Below are positions 8,266-16,514 of a stretch of DNA of 64,000 nt, one piece after another. Position numbers and translations under genes: made by a program. Position 1 is the first letter of the stretch. The number at the start of each line of letters is the position of its first letter. The stretch comes from Mangrovicoccus ximenensis. GTDB taxonomy: Bacteria > Pseudomonadota > Alphaproteobacteria > Rhodobacterales > Rhodobacteraceae. The stretch is taken from NCBI RefSeq assembly GCF_003056725.1, contig NZ_QBKZ01000004.1, positions 445,360 through 509,359 on the forward strand, given 5' to 3'. A model generated the notes under the pieces. It did no database searches. It was not told where the DNA came from and saw only the letters and a list, made by a program, of their open reading frames with translations.

Positions 8266-8645
8266 ACGTCAAATGTCTCCTTGGGCCGCGCCCTGTCCTG
8301 GCCTGAACACGCCGGGGACCTGAATTGGCCAGTTTCCTGCACGCAGCCCCGCTCGGCTCACGAGGGCCGGAGCGCGACTCCGAATTGGCCAATTTCTTCG
8401 GCCGCCGCCGAACACCGGACCCGGCTCCTGCGGCATCCGGAAGATGTCTTTCCGACAAGCCGGAGCTGCGGTCGGCAGCTTCTGCGTTGCGTCAATCACT
8501 TTTTCCCGACGTCAGGCATATAATGTAAATTTAATCCGATCTTTAAGCCAAACCTTTCTAACTGGTTAAAAATTAATGATTTCGTGGCGAATTCACTGCC
8601 CGGAGGCGCAATTGTTGCTGCAACCCTGCCGTGCGGAAGTGCGAA
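8266..8645. other. AT-richer intergenic region between RHH gene and DUF4169 gene
   Basis: I see no gene in these 380 bases. The left half contains the repeated GAATTGGCCA motif annotated separately. The right part (about 8505-8585) is unusually AT-rich for this window, with TAAATTTAATCC and GGTTAAAAATTAATG, and could hold a promoter. The TTAA pairs resemble CtrA half-sites, but the spacing is 8 rather than the usual 7 bases. Confidence 0.5.
8322..8397. repeat. two direct copies of a palindromic GAATTGGCCA(A/G)TTTC motif, 60 bases apart
   Basis: The copies start at 8322 (GAATTGGCCAGTTTC) and 8382 (GAATTGGCCAATTTC) and differ at one base. The core AATTGGCCAATT of the second copy is a perfect 12-base palindrome. 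The exact 60-base period and the position upstream of the RHH gene suggest a pair of operator sites rather than chance. Confidence 0.5.
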
Positions 8646-8840
8646 TCACTCGCCTTCCGGGTCGCCGTCGCGGCGATGGCCGTCGAGATGGCGCTGGCTG
8701 CGCTCGGCGTCCTGGCGGTCCCGGAGCTTCTCGGCCTTGCTGCGCCCGAACTTCGCCGCGTTTCCGTCGGCTTGTTTCCGGGCCTCCTCGCGCTGGCGGG
8801 TCTTGCGGAATTTCGAAAGGCTGATCGGCTTGTCGGCCAT
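8646..8840 (-). CDS. DUF4169 family protein
   Basis: A small 64-residue highly charged protein, ATG at 8840. It begins MADKPISLSKFRKTRQREEA and continues as an Arg/Lys/Glu/Ala helix (RKQADGNAAKFGRSKAEKLRD), which is the DUF4169 pattern. The family has no known function. It is consistently found downstream of fumC in Rhodobacterales, as here (93 bases after the fumC stop), with a hairpin terminator in between. Confidence 0.82.
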   Translation of the reverse strand: MADKPISLSKFRKTRQREEARKQADGNAAKFGRSKAEKLRDRQDAERSQRHLDGHRRDGDPEGE

Positions 8841-8887
8841 GGCGGTCTCCGGTGTGCTGTGGCGGACAGGATAGCACGGTACGCAAA

Positions 8888-8913
8888 GGGGCGCGGCAAC
8901 ACTGCCGCGCCCC
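8888..8913 (-). terminator. hairpin downstream of fumC
   Basis: An 11-base perfect stem, GGGGCGCGGCA with TGCCGCGCCCC, closes a 4-base loop. On the minus strand it is followed by TTTGCG. It starts about 20 bases after the fumC stop codon, consistent with a weak Rho-independent terminator or a 3' stabilising hairpin. Confidence 0.6.
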
Positions 8914-8933
8914 CCGGTTTCCGTCGGCGAAGG

Positions 8934-10327
8934 TCAGTCCTTCGGGCCGATCATCTGCTCGGGACGGACAACCGCGTCGAAGGTCGCCTCGTCGACGAAG
9001 CCGAGCGCGATGGCCTCTTCCTTCAGCGTGGTGCCGTTCTTGTGCGCGGTCTTGGCGACCTTGGTGGCGTTGTCGTAGCCGATGGTCGGTGCCAGCGCCG
9101 TCACCAGCATCAGCGATTCCTTCATCAGCTTGTCGATCCGCGCCGTGTTGGCCTGGGTGCCGACCACCATGTTGTCGGTGAATGCCGAGGCCGAATGCCC
9201 AGCAGCTGCATCGACTGCAGCACGTTGTAGGACATCATCGGGTTGTAGACGTTCAGCTCGAAATGGCCCTGCGAGCCTGCGAAGCCGACGGCCGCGTCAT
9301 TGCCCATGACATGCGCGCAGACCATGGTCAGCGCCTCGGCCTGAGTCGGGTTGACCTTGCCCGGCATGATCGAGGAGCCCGGCTCGTTCTCCGGCAGGAT
9401 CAGCTCGCCGAGACCCGAGCGCGGGCCCGAGCCCAGCAGGCGCATGTCGTTGGCGATCTTGAACAGCGACGCGGCGACGGTCTTCAGCGCGCCCGAGAAC
9501 ATGACCATGGCGTCATGCGCGGCCAGCGCCTCGAACTTGTTCGGCGCGGTGACGAAGGGCAGGCCGGTGATGTCGGCCATGTTCTTCGCGACCATCTCGG
9601 CCCAGCCCTTTTTCGTGTTCAGGCCGGTGCCGACGGCGGTGCCGCCCTGCGCCAGTTCGTAGATGTCGCCGAGGCAGGCTTCGACGCGCTCCATGCCCTT
9701 CTTGACCTGGTGGGTGTAGCCCGAGAATTCCTGGCCCAGCGTCAGCGGGGTGGCGTCCTGGGTGTGGGTCCGGCCGATCTTGATGATGTCCTTGAACTCG
9801 ACCGACTTGGCTTCGAGCGCGTCATGCAGCTTCTTCAGCCCCGGCAGCAGCACGTCGCGCGCCTGCATGGCGATGGCGACATGCATCGCGGTCGGGAAGG
9901 TGTCGTTCGAGGACTGGCCCATGTTGCAGTGGTCGTTCGGGTGGACCGGCGACTTCGAGGCCATCTGCCCGCCGAGCATCTCGATCGCGCGGTTCGAGAT
10001 CACCTCGTTGGCGTTCATGTTCGACTGGGTGCCCGAACCGGTCTGCCACACGACCAGCGGGAAGTTGTCGTCGAACTTGCCTTCGATGACCTCGCCCGCG
10101 GCCGCGATGATCGCGTCGGCGATCTTCGGCTCCATCGCGCCCAGTTCCTTGTTGGCCATCGCACAGGCCTGCTTGACCACGCCGAGCGCACGGATGATCG
10201 GCACCGGCTGCTTTTCCCAGCCGATCGGGAAGTTCATGATCGAACGCTGGGTCTGGGCGCCCCAGTACTTGTCTGCGGGAACTTCGAGCGGACCGAAGCT
10301 GTCGGTCTCGGTGCGGGTCGCGGTCAT
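8934..10327 (-). CDS. fumC: fumarate hydratase class II, interrupted by a one-base frameshift
   Basis: FumC interconverts fumarate and malate in the TCA cycle as an oxygen-stable homotetramer. Signatures: [59 protein letters not shown] and the superfamily signature [15 protein letters not shown]. The frame is intact from ATG 10327 to about 9197, where MQLLG is followed by out-of-frame IRPRHS. The expected continuation [20 protein letters not shown] is present in the next frame and runs to the stop at 8934. Restoring one C between 9196 and 9197 gives a normal 464-residue protein. Since everything else is perfectly conserved, a sequencing error is likelier than a real null allele. Confidence 0.92.
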
Positions 10328-10466
10328 GAGACATCCTCCGTTTCATGCGTCGCAAGCGGAATAGCGCTGCATGCCGACGTATGCAATCGCCGCGCAGCAC
10401 CGAATTGCCGCATGAAATGCGCTGTCTAGGAGGATGTCGCGATGTTAGCGCCTGAACCGGGCGGGC

Positions 10467-10940
10467 TCACTTGCGGAAGCTGTCGAGGCTGACGACTTCG
10501 GCATCGCCGCGCGGCTTGTCCTCGGGCTCGGACTCGACGTCCTCGGCCATCGGCGCGTCCTCGTCGTCATCCTCGTCCTCATCCACTTCGGTGGTCTCGA
10601 AGCGCAGGCCGAATTCGACCGAGGGGTCCACGAAGGTGCGGATCGCCGTGTAGGGGATGGCCAGCTCTTCGGGCTGGTCGCCGAAATTCAGCGTGATGCG
10701 GAACCCGTCCTCGTCCACCTCCAGGTTGTCGTACCAGTGCTGGATCACGATCGTCATCTCCGACGGATAGAGATCGAGCAGCCAATCGGCGACTTCGACG
10801 CCCTCGCATTTGGTGTCGAAGGTGATGAAGAAATGGTGCTCTCCCGGCAGTCCGTGTTCGGCGACATCGCCGAGAACCTGCCGGATCAGTCCGCGCATCG
10901 CGCGGTGCATCATGTTTCCGTAGTCGATGGTGCGGGCCAT
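10467..10940 (-). CDS. sspB: SspB family ClpXP adaptor
   Basis: A 157-residue protein of the alphaproteobacterial SspB family, which tethers ssrA-tagged and other substrates to the ClpXP protease. The substrate-binding fold is recognisable: LPGEHHFFITFDTKCEGVEV, WLLDLYPSEMTIVIQHWYDN, then FGDQPEELAIPYTAIRTFVD. A long acidic linker (EVDEDEDDDEDAPMAEDVES) leads to the conserved C-terminal ClpX-docking tail AEVVSLDSFRK. The order sspB then fumC then DUF4169 is typical of Rhodobacterales and supports this block being native. ATG 10940 was taken as the start; the previous gene is 80 bases away. Confidence 0.92.
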   Translation of the reverse strand: MARTIDYGNMMHRAMRGLIRQVLGDVAEHGLPGEHHFFITFDTKCEGVEVADWLLDLYPSEMTIVIQHWYDNLEVDEDGFRITLNFGDQPEELAIPYTAIRTFVDPSVEFGLRFETTEVDEDEDDDEDAPMAEDVESEPEDKPRGDAEVVSLDSFRK

Positions 10941-11019
10941 GGTGTCTCTCGCTTTCTTACCCGTCTAACCGAATGCCGCGGCGATTGAAAAGGGGCGGAT
11001 CGCGCGAATTGCCGCAACT

Positions 11020-11722
11020 TCAGCCGAGGAGGGCCGGAACCGCTGCGATGGCTGCCGACAGGGCCAGGACCGGACCGATCGGAATCTTCCCGACCAGCAT
11101 GAGCAAGCCCGCGCAAAAAGCAAGCGCGACGGAAAGCGGGCGGAAGCTGCCGGGATCGGGCAGCAGGATCCGCGCGGGGCCGATGGCGGCGGTTTCGAGG
11201 CTGCCGAAGAAGACATGCAGCGCGAACCAGAGCGACAGGTTCAGGATCACGCCGCAGACCGCCGCCGAAATTGCGGCAAGCGCGCCGGCGAGCCGCGGCC
11301 GCCCCGAGATTGCCTCGACATAGGGCGCGCCGGCGAAGATCCACAGGAAGCAGGGCACGAAGGTCACCCAGAGCGCCATCGCCCCGGCCGCCAGCGCCAG
11401 TCCCCAGCCGCCGGCATTGCCGCCCGCCAGCATCGCGACGAACTGCGTCACCAGGATCAGCGGGCCCGGCGTGGTCTCGGCGAGGCCGAGACCGTCCATC
11501 ATCTGCGCGGCGCTGATCCAGCCATGCTGCTGCACGACCTCCTGCGCCATGTAGGCCAGCACCGCATAGGCGCCGCCGAAGGTGACCACCGCGAGCTTCG
11601 AGAAAAACAGCGCGACATCGGTCAGCAGCGTCCAGCCCATCGCCCAGGCCAGCGCCACCGGCAGCGCCCAGAGCCCGCCCCAGAGCGCCAGCGTGCCGAG
11701 CGTCCGCGTGCCGGTCACCGAG
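11020..11722 (-). pseudogene. chrA: chromate transporter ChrA, C-terminal half
   Basis: The frame encodes the second half of a long-form CHR chromate efflux protein. It shows FFSKLAVVTFGGAYAVLAYM, the AETTPGPLILVTQFVAMLAG motif (ETTPGP is the CHR signature) and further hydrophobic helices ending ALSAAIAAVPALLG. A full ChrA of about 400 residues would carry an equivalent N-terminal CHR domain. Here it is replaced at about 11722-11735 by the start of an IS30-type transposase in the same orientation, so the fragment has lost its own start and would not form a normal transporter. Confidence 0.75.
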
Positions 11723-11734
11723 GGGGCGGGGCGG

Positions 11735-11863
11735 GCCTCGCTCCCGGCAGATCGTGGAGCGGTGACGGCCGACCAGCAGCGCGATCTCGGCCACGCGCAC
11801 GCCCTGGTCGGAAAGCTTCTGGATGATCCGCCGTTCCCAGAGGTCGAGCCCGACATGCGCCAT
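11735..11863 (-). pseudogene. IS30-type transposase, N-terminal helix-turn-helix fragment
   Basis: From ATG 11863, preceded by AACAGGAG, about 43 residues read MAHVGLDLWERRIIQKLSDQ then GVRVAEIALLVGRHRSTICR. This is the N-terminal HTH of IS30-family transposases (LS-EER--I--L---G-----IA--LGRHRSTI-RE). The DDE catalytic core is absent because the frame passes directly into the chrA fragment. The intact ribosome site and start suggest the 5' end of a real element. I could not identify its terminal inverted repeat with confidence. Confidence 0.6.
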
Positions 11864-12082
11864 CGGGCAATCTCCTGTTTTCACGAAGAATAGTGGCGAT
11901 GTCGCAAGCCAGGATGGAATGTACCCGCCTACAGGACTGCCACTCGATAGTCATAGTTATGACATCATTTTTGACGTGCCGCCTGCAGCGGGGGGGATGC
12001 CCGACCCGGAGAACCTGCGGACGGTGAACCGGCACCCGCCAAGTCAGGCCCTCCTGCCGTTTCCGGCGGCAGGAGGAGGGGG

Positions 12083-13516
12083 TCAGACGGCCATGGTCAC
12101 GAAACGCGTGTTGAGATAGGCGTCGATCGCCTCGGACCCGCCTTCGGTGCCGATGCCCGAGTCGTTGATGCCGCCGAAGGGCACCTCGGGCAGGCCAATG
12201 CCCAGATGGTTGATCGTCATCATGCCGGACTGCACCTCGTGGCCGAGGCGGTGGGCCCGTTCGGCGGAGCCGGTCCAGCCATAGGCGGCCAGCCCGAAAG
12301 GCAGCCGGTTGGCCTCGGCGATCGCGGCATCCTCGGTCTCGAAACGGTTGATGACCGCAACCGGGCCGAACGGTTCCTCGTTCATGATCCGCGCCGTCCC
12401 GGGCACGCCGGCCAGCACCGTCGGCTCGAAGAAATTGCCGGCATTGCCGATCCGCTTGCCGCCCGTGACGAGCCGCCCGCCGCTTTCCAGCGCATCCTCG
12501 ATGAGCGCTTCGAGCGCCGGGATCCGGCGGTCGTTGGCGAGCGGCCCCATCGTGCTGTCCGGATCGCTGCCGGGGCCGACCTTCACCGCCGCGGCGGCGC
12601 GGGCGAAGCCGTCGAGAAAGCGGTCATAAACGCCCTCCTGAACCAGGAAACGGGTCGGCGAGACGCAGACCTGGCCCGCATTGCGGAACTTGTGCCCGGC
12701 CATGACCGGAATGGCGCGGCCGAGATCGGCGTCGTCGAAGACCAGCACCGGCGCATGGCCGCCCAGCTCCATCGTTGCTTTCTTCATGTGCTGCCCGGCC
12801 AAGCCTGCCAGCATCTTGCCCACGGGCGTCGAGCCGGTGAAGGAAATTTTCTTCACCACCGGATGCGGGATCAGATAGGCCGAGATCTCGGCCGGGTCGC
12901 CATAGACCAGGTTCGCGATGCCGGCGGGCAGTCCGGCCTCGTCGAAGGCTGCAATCAGCGCGGCCGGCGTGGCCGGAGTTTCCTCGGGGCCCTTGACGAT
13001 GATCGAACAGCCCGCTGCCAGCGCTGCCGAGAGCTTGCGCACCACCTGGTTGACCGGGAAGTTCCAGGGCGTGAAGGCCGCGACCACGCCAACCGGCTGC
13101 TTCACCGTCATCTGGGTGATGCCGGGGGAACGGGCCGGAATCACCTGGCCGTAGCTGCGGCGGGCCTCTTCGGCGAACCAGTCGATGATGTCCGCGGCAG
13201 CGGCAAGTTCCGCACGGGCCTCGGCCAGCGGCTTGCCCTGTTCGGCGGTCATCACCGGGGCCAGCGCCCCGACCCGGCTGCGCAGGATGTCGGCGGCGCG
13301 GCGCATCATCTTGTAGCGGTCGAACACCCCGGTACGGGACCAGATGTCAAAGCCCTTGGCAGCGGCGGCAACCGCCCGGTCCAGATCGGCCGGACGGGCA
13401 TGGGCCACGCGGCCGATCGGCTGTCCGGTGGCGGGATCGGTCACGTCGATCCATGCGGGCCGGGCCGGCGCGCACCAGCTGCCGTCGATGAAAAGTTCTG
13501 TATCTGGGTAGGTCAT
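12083..13516 (-). CDS. NAD(P)-dependent aldehyde dehydrogenase, succinate-semialdehyde type
   Basis: A complete 477-residue ALDH superfamily enzyme that oxidises an aldehyde to its acid. Visible landmarks: FTPWNFPVNQVVRKLSAALA (cofactor-binding), KGPEETPATPAALI, FTGSTPVGKMLAG, the general base in TMELGGHAP, and the catalytic cysteine in FRNAGQVCVSPTRF. Overall it resembles GabD-like NAD-dependent succinate-semialdehyde dehydrogenases, but many relatives act on other aldehydes. The ATG at 13516 opens the family N-terminus (MTYPDTELFIDGSW); an in-frame ATG at 13543 is possible. It appears monocistronic, with a strong inverted repeat at 13658-13683 upstream. Confidence 0.85.
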   Translation of the reverse strand: MTYPDTELFIDGSWCAPARPAWIDVTDPATGQPIGRVAHARPADLDRAVAAAAKGFDIWSRTGVFDRYKMMRRAADILRSRVGALAPVMTAEQGKPLAEARAELAAAADIIDWFAEEARRSYGQVIPARSPGITQMTVKQPVGVVAAFTPWNFPVNQVVRKLSAALAAGCSIIVKGPEETPATPAALIAAFDEAGLPAGIANLVYGDPAEISAYLIPHPVVKKISFTGSTPVGKMLAGLAGQHMKKATMELGGHAPVLVFDDADLGRAIPVMAGHKFRNAGQVCVSPTRFLVQEGVYDRFLDGFARAAAAVKVGPGSDPDSTMGPLANDRRIPALEALIEDALESGGRLVTGGKRIGNAGNFFEPTVLAGVPGTARIMNEEPFGPVAVINRFETEDAAIAEANRLPFGLAAYGWTGSAERAHRLGHEVQSGMMTINHLGIGLPEVPFGGINDSGIGTEGGSEAIDAYLNTRFVTMAV

Positions 13517-13657
13517 GGCCTGGGTGTCCTCGTTACATGTCATGGCCCCGGCGGCTCTGGCGGTTGCGCCAATGGGGCGGGCTGCCCGGTCCCTGCCCCA
13601 GTGCCGCGGGATTGCAAAGCTGCGGCCGGACCGGCCTGCCCGGAAGCCCGGCAATGC

Positions 13658-13683
13658 GCAAAGTTTCCGCAGGAAAACTTTGC
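13658..13683. promoter_or_regulatory. 26-base inverted repeat, candidate operator upstream of the aldehyde dehydrogenase
   Basis: Two perfect 9-base arms, GCAAAGTTT and AAACTTTGC, are separated by CCGCAGGA. The centre lies about 155 bases upstream of the aldehyde dehydrogenase start. The arm length and spacing fit a dimeric repressor site or, less likely, an RNA hairpin. No regulator gene is adjacent. Confidence 0.4.
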
Positions 13684-14039
13684 CTTGCATGCACGGCGCC
13701 GGGAAATCGGGCAAGCGCGGGCAGCCGCCCGCCGGGACGGCGCCGGGGACAGCCGCAATGCCCTTCCGTGCAGGGTCTTAGCCGGTGGTGCCGGAGCAAG
13801 TCGCGTCCGCTTTCCCGGAACGCGTTTCCCCGAGGAAGCAGCCGCACGCTCATGGCTGCGGACATGGCCCGTCTCCCGCAGCAGCAGCTCCGAAATGGGC
13901 CGGCATCGCGGAGCAGCAGCCGTCCCGGCAACGCGCATCTGCGCGCGCTGCGCCGCCGGACCGCAGCAGTGTCCCGCGCAATCGGGTGCGGCACCCCACG
14001 CCCAGCCATGTTTCGGGGGTTGTCGGATGTAATGTTATA

Positions 14040-14064
14040 CTATACGCCGCCCTCGGCGGTATAG
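14040..14064. promoter_or_regulatory. imperfect inverted repeat CTATACGCCG...CGGCGGTATAG
   Basis: The left arm at 14040-14049 and right arm at 14054-14064 pair over 10 positions with one unpaired G, around CCCT. The outer TATAC/GTATA ends are repeated just upstream (GTTATAC at 14034-14040). It lies about 110 bases before the small ORF at 14149 and about 215 bases before the binding-protein gene. It could be an operator for the ABC operon. Confidence 0.35.
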
Positions 14065-14148
14065 CAGTCAGCCATGCAGCTAACAATCCGCATTTGTTCG
14101 ATGAAATTCCCTCCGGCCAGGCCAGGAGGGATCTGGAGGTGTGCCGAT

Positions 14149-14253
14149 ATGGCAGGAAAATCACAGAAGAAATCCGCGGCTGCCGCGCCGCCGAAACGCA
14201 GCCGGACATGGGCCCTGCGCCACCTTTCCGAGACTGCCGCTCCAAGGACCTGA
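14149..14253 (+). CDS. 34-residue ORF of unknown nature
   Basis: ATG 14149 is preceded by AGGAGGGATCTGGAGG, stronger than most sites in the window. The frame encodes MAGKSQKKSAAAAPPKRSRT then WALRHLSETAAPRT and stops 4 bases before the binding-protein start. The basic, Ala/Pro-rich opening looks like the start of a regulatory DNA-binding protein, so it may be the head of a truncated regulator. It could also be a translationally coupled leader for the ABC operon. Not a recognised family. Confidence 0.35.
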   Translation: MAGKSQKKSAAAAPPKRSRTWALRHLSETAAPRT

Positions 14254-14257
14254 CCTG

Positions 14258-15769
14258 ATGAAACGCCCTCTTGCCTTTGTGCTTGCCGCCCTGCTGGCCG
14301 GGACGGGCCTTGCCCCTGCCCAGGCCGCGGATGACGTGTTCACCGTCGCCGCGAATTTCGAAATCAAGGGACCCGAGCCCGCCACGTCCGGCTTCATCTT
14401 CACCCGCATGGGCGTGGCCGAGACGCTGGTCGATGCCGGTCGCGACGGCACGCTGCGTCCGGGCCTCGCCACCGGCTGGGAGGTCTCGGAGGACGGGCTC
14501 CGCTGGCGTTTCGCGCTGCGGACCGGCGTGCGCTTCCATGACGGCACGCCGATGACCGCGGCGGCGGTCGTCCATGCGCTGGAGATCGCGCTGGCCAAGC
14601 CCGGTCCGCAATCCCGCCTGCCGGTCTCGGCCATCGGCGCCGAAGACACCGCCACGGTCGCCATCTCGCTGACCGAGCCCTTCGCCGCGCTGCCGGCCTA
14701 TCTGGCCGAGTTCCGCGCCCAGATCCTCGCCCCCGCCTCCTATGACGCGGACGGGACGGCCGTGGCGGTGATCGGCACCGGCCCCTACCGGATCACCGCG
14801 CTGGTGCCGCCGCTCTCGCTCGAGGCCGAGGCCTTCGACGGCTACTGGGGGCCGCAGCCGGCGCTGCGCAAGGTTGCCTATGCCGGGGTGTCGCGGGTCG
14901 AGACCCGGGCGCTGATGGCGCAGTCGGGCGACGCGGACATGGTTTTCGGGCTCGACCCGGCCTCGGTGGCGCGGCTCGGCCGCTCGGACGCGGTCACCGT
15001 CCATTCCGTCGCCATCCCGCGCACGCTGCTTCTCAAGGTCAATGCCGCGCATCCGTCCCTGAACTCGCCCGAGGCACGCCGCGGTCTCAGCCTGGCGATC
15101 GACCGCGAAGGGCTGGCCCGCGCGGTTCTGCGCTATCCGGAAGGCGCGGACCAGCTTTTCGCGCCGGGCGTCGCGGCCTGGCATGACGATGCGCTGGAGC
15201 CCCTGCACTACGACCCGGAAGAGGCGCGCGCCATCTTCGCCGGGCTCGGCTGGGAGCCGGGCCGCGACGGCATCCTCGTGCGCGGCGGCGAGCGCTTCGC
15301 GCTGACCGTCACCACCTATCCCGACCGGCCCGAGCTGCCGCTGACCGCCGCCGTGCTGCAGCAGCAGTTCCGCGCCGTCGGCATCGAGCTGGAGATCGCC
15401 GCCACCAATTCCTCGGCGATCCCGGCGGGCCATCAGGACGGTTCGCTGGAACTGGGGCTGGTGGCGCGGAATTTCGGGCTGATCCCCGACCCGATCGGCA
15501 CCGTTCTGTCGGATTTCGCGCCGTCGGGCGACTGGGGCGCGATGAACTGGGAGAACGCCGAGATGGCGGAGCTTGCCGCCGAGATGGCGCGCGGCGAGGG
15601 CGGCGCGGCGGAGCGGGCCCGCATGGCGGCGATCCTGCAGGAGGAGCTGCCGGTGATCCCGATCGCCTGGTACCGCCAGACCCTGGCCGTGGGCAAGGAT
15701 GTCGAAGGCGCCGCCGTCGATCCCTGGGAGCGCAGCTTCGGCCTGCAGGACCTGAGGATCGCCGAATGA
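14258..15769 (+). CDS. ABC transporter periplasmic binding protein, peptide/nickel family 5
   Basis: A 503-residue family 5 solute-binding protein with a clear signal peptide (MKRPLAFVLAALLAGTGLAP, cleavage at AQA). It shows the family pattern GWEVSEDGLRWRFALRTGVR, FHDGTPMTA and GTGPYRI, an SLAIDREGLARAV helix and a C-terminal EELPVIPIAWYRQTLAV. Such proteins bind peptides, nickel chelates or opines and feed a two-permease ABC transporter. The permease gene follows with a 4-base ATGA overlap, so they are one operon. The ligand cannot be assigned. AAGGA precedes the start at a short distance. Confidence 0.88.
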   Translation: MKRPLAFVLAALLAGTGLAPAQAADDVFTVAANFEIKGPEPATSGFIFTRMGVAETLVDAGRDGTLRPGLATGWEVSEDGLRWRFALRTGVRFHDGTPMTAAAVVHALEIALAKPGPQSRLPVSAIGAEDTATVAISLTEPFAALPAYLAEFRAQILAPASYDADGTAVAVIGTGPYRITALVPPLSLEAEAFDGYWGPQPALRKVAYAGVSRVETRALMAQSGDADMVFGLDPASVARLGRSDAVTVHSVAIPRTLLLKVNAAHPSLNSPEARRGLSLAIDREGLARAVLRYPEGADQLFAPGVAAWHDDALEPLHYDPEEARAIFAGLGWEPGRDGILVRGGERFALTVTTYPDRPELPLTAAVLQQQFRAVGIELEIAATNSSAIPAGHQDGSLELGLVARNFGLIPDPIGTVLSDFAPSGDWGAMNWENAEMAELAAEMARGEGGAAERARMAAILQEELPVIPIAWYRQTLAVGKDVEGAAVDPWERSFGLQDLRIAE

Positions 15770-16147
15770 GCGGGATTTTCACGCGCCTCCTGCAGGCGGC
15801 GATGGTCGCGCTGCTGATCGGCGCGGCCACCTTCGCGATGATGCGCAGCCTGCCCGGCGATGCCGCCTGGCGGATCGCTGCCGGGCGCTATGGCTATGAC
15901 CATGTCGATGCCGCCGCCGCCGAGGCGGTCCGGGCCGAGCTGGGACTCGGCGGGCCCTGGCTGCCGGGACTTCTGCAATGGCTGGGCGACCTCATGCGGC
16001 TGGATTTCGGCACCTCTCTGGTCTCTGGCCGCCCGGTGATCGACGAGATCGTCCACCAGCTCGGCGCCTCCGCCGGGCTGGCGCTGGCGGCGATGGCGCT
16101 GGCGCTGCTGATCGGCCCGCCGCTGGGCATTCTCGCCGGGCTCATGC
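15766..16147 (+). pseudogene. ABC transporter permease (DppB-like), N-terminal fragment
   Basis: It starts at ATG 15766, overlapping the binding-protein stop. The first TM helix (RLLQAAMVALLIGAATFAMM), the RSLPGDAAWRIAAGRYGYD motif and the second helix (AGLALAAMALALLIGPPLGI) match the N-terminus of peptide/nickel permeases. After GILAGLMP (about 16147) the frame passes into the antisense of the next gene's 5' region and runs on as nonsense to 16428. The EAA loop and remaining helices are missing, as are any second permease and ATPases. Confidence 0.75.
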
Positions 16148-16149
16148 CG

Positions 16150-16451
16150 CGCGCCTCGACCACCGGCACCAGGCCGGGGCGCAGCGACAGGTCGAACTGG
16201 TCGATCACCGCGGCGAGCCCCTGGCCCGCCAGCCGGTTCTGCAGCCGCTCGCCCGCGACATCCGAAACGAAGGACCCCACCGGCAGCGGCCGGGTCTGCG
16301 TCACCATCGCCAGAACCGCCGCCCCCGCTACCAGCGCCGTGCCGATGATCACCCCGGTCTGCACGATCCGGCCCGCCGTCTTCAGGAGCTTGCGGTGGAG
16401 GCGCCGCTTGCGGGCCGTGCCGCTCTGATGCTGGTGCTGGCGCGGATGCAT
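16150..16451 (-). pseudogene. YhdP/AsmA-like (DUF3971) membrane protein, N-terminal fragment
   Basis: From ATG 16451 the frame gives a His/Gln/Arg-rich start, a signal anchor (GVIIGTALVAGAAVLAMVTQ) and VGSFVSDVAGERLQNRLAGQ then GLAAVIDQFDLSLRPGLVPV. The beta-rich VARVEQRL...LGRVDLSL-P pattern after one N-terminal helix is that of large AsmA/YhdP-like envelope proteins involved in phospholipid transport. In related genomes such a gene is divergent from bcp, as here. It is cut at about 16150 where the ABC permease fragment meets it. Confidence 0.55.
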
Positions 16452-16514
16452 GGGGTTGGATTCTGCCTCGATTCACCTAGAACTTGGGACGATTATCAGT
16501 TGCGAGGACAGACA

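Larger units (their letters stand above)
13517..14148. other. intergenic region between aldehyde dehydrogenase and ABC transporter
   Basis: No convincing gene is seen on either strand in these 632 bases; the open frames are arginine/proline-rich and lack ribosome sites. Two inverted repeats (13658-13683 and 14040-14064) are annotated separately. The region probably carries the divergent promoters of the aldehyde dehydrogenase and the ABC transporter operon, but a hidden assembly junction cannot be excluded. Confidence 0.5.

Noticed and set aside
8520..8585. CtrA binding site in the AT-rich patch
   Set aside because: The TTAA pairs are spaced by 8 or 3 bases instead of the 7 of the consensus, so the match is not supported.
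12206..14032. A 608-residue plus-strand open frame
   Set aside because: It is antisense to the aldehyde dehydrogenase, Arg/Gly/His-rich, and lacks any family similarity or ribosome site.
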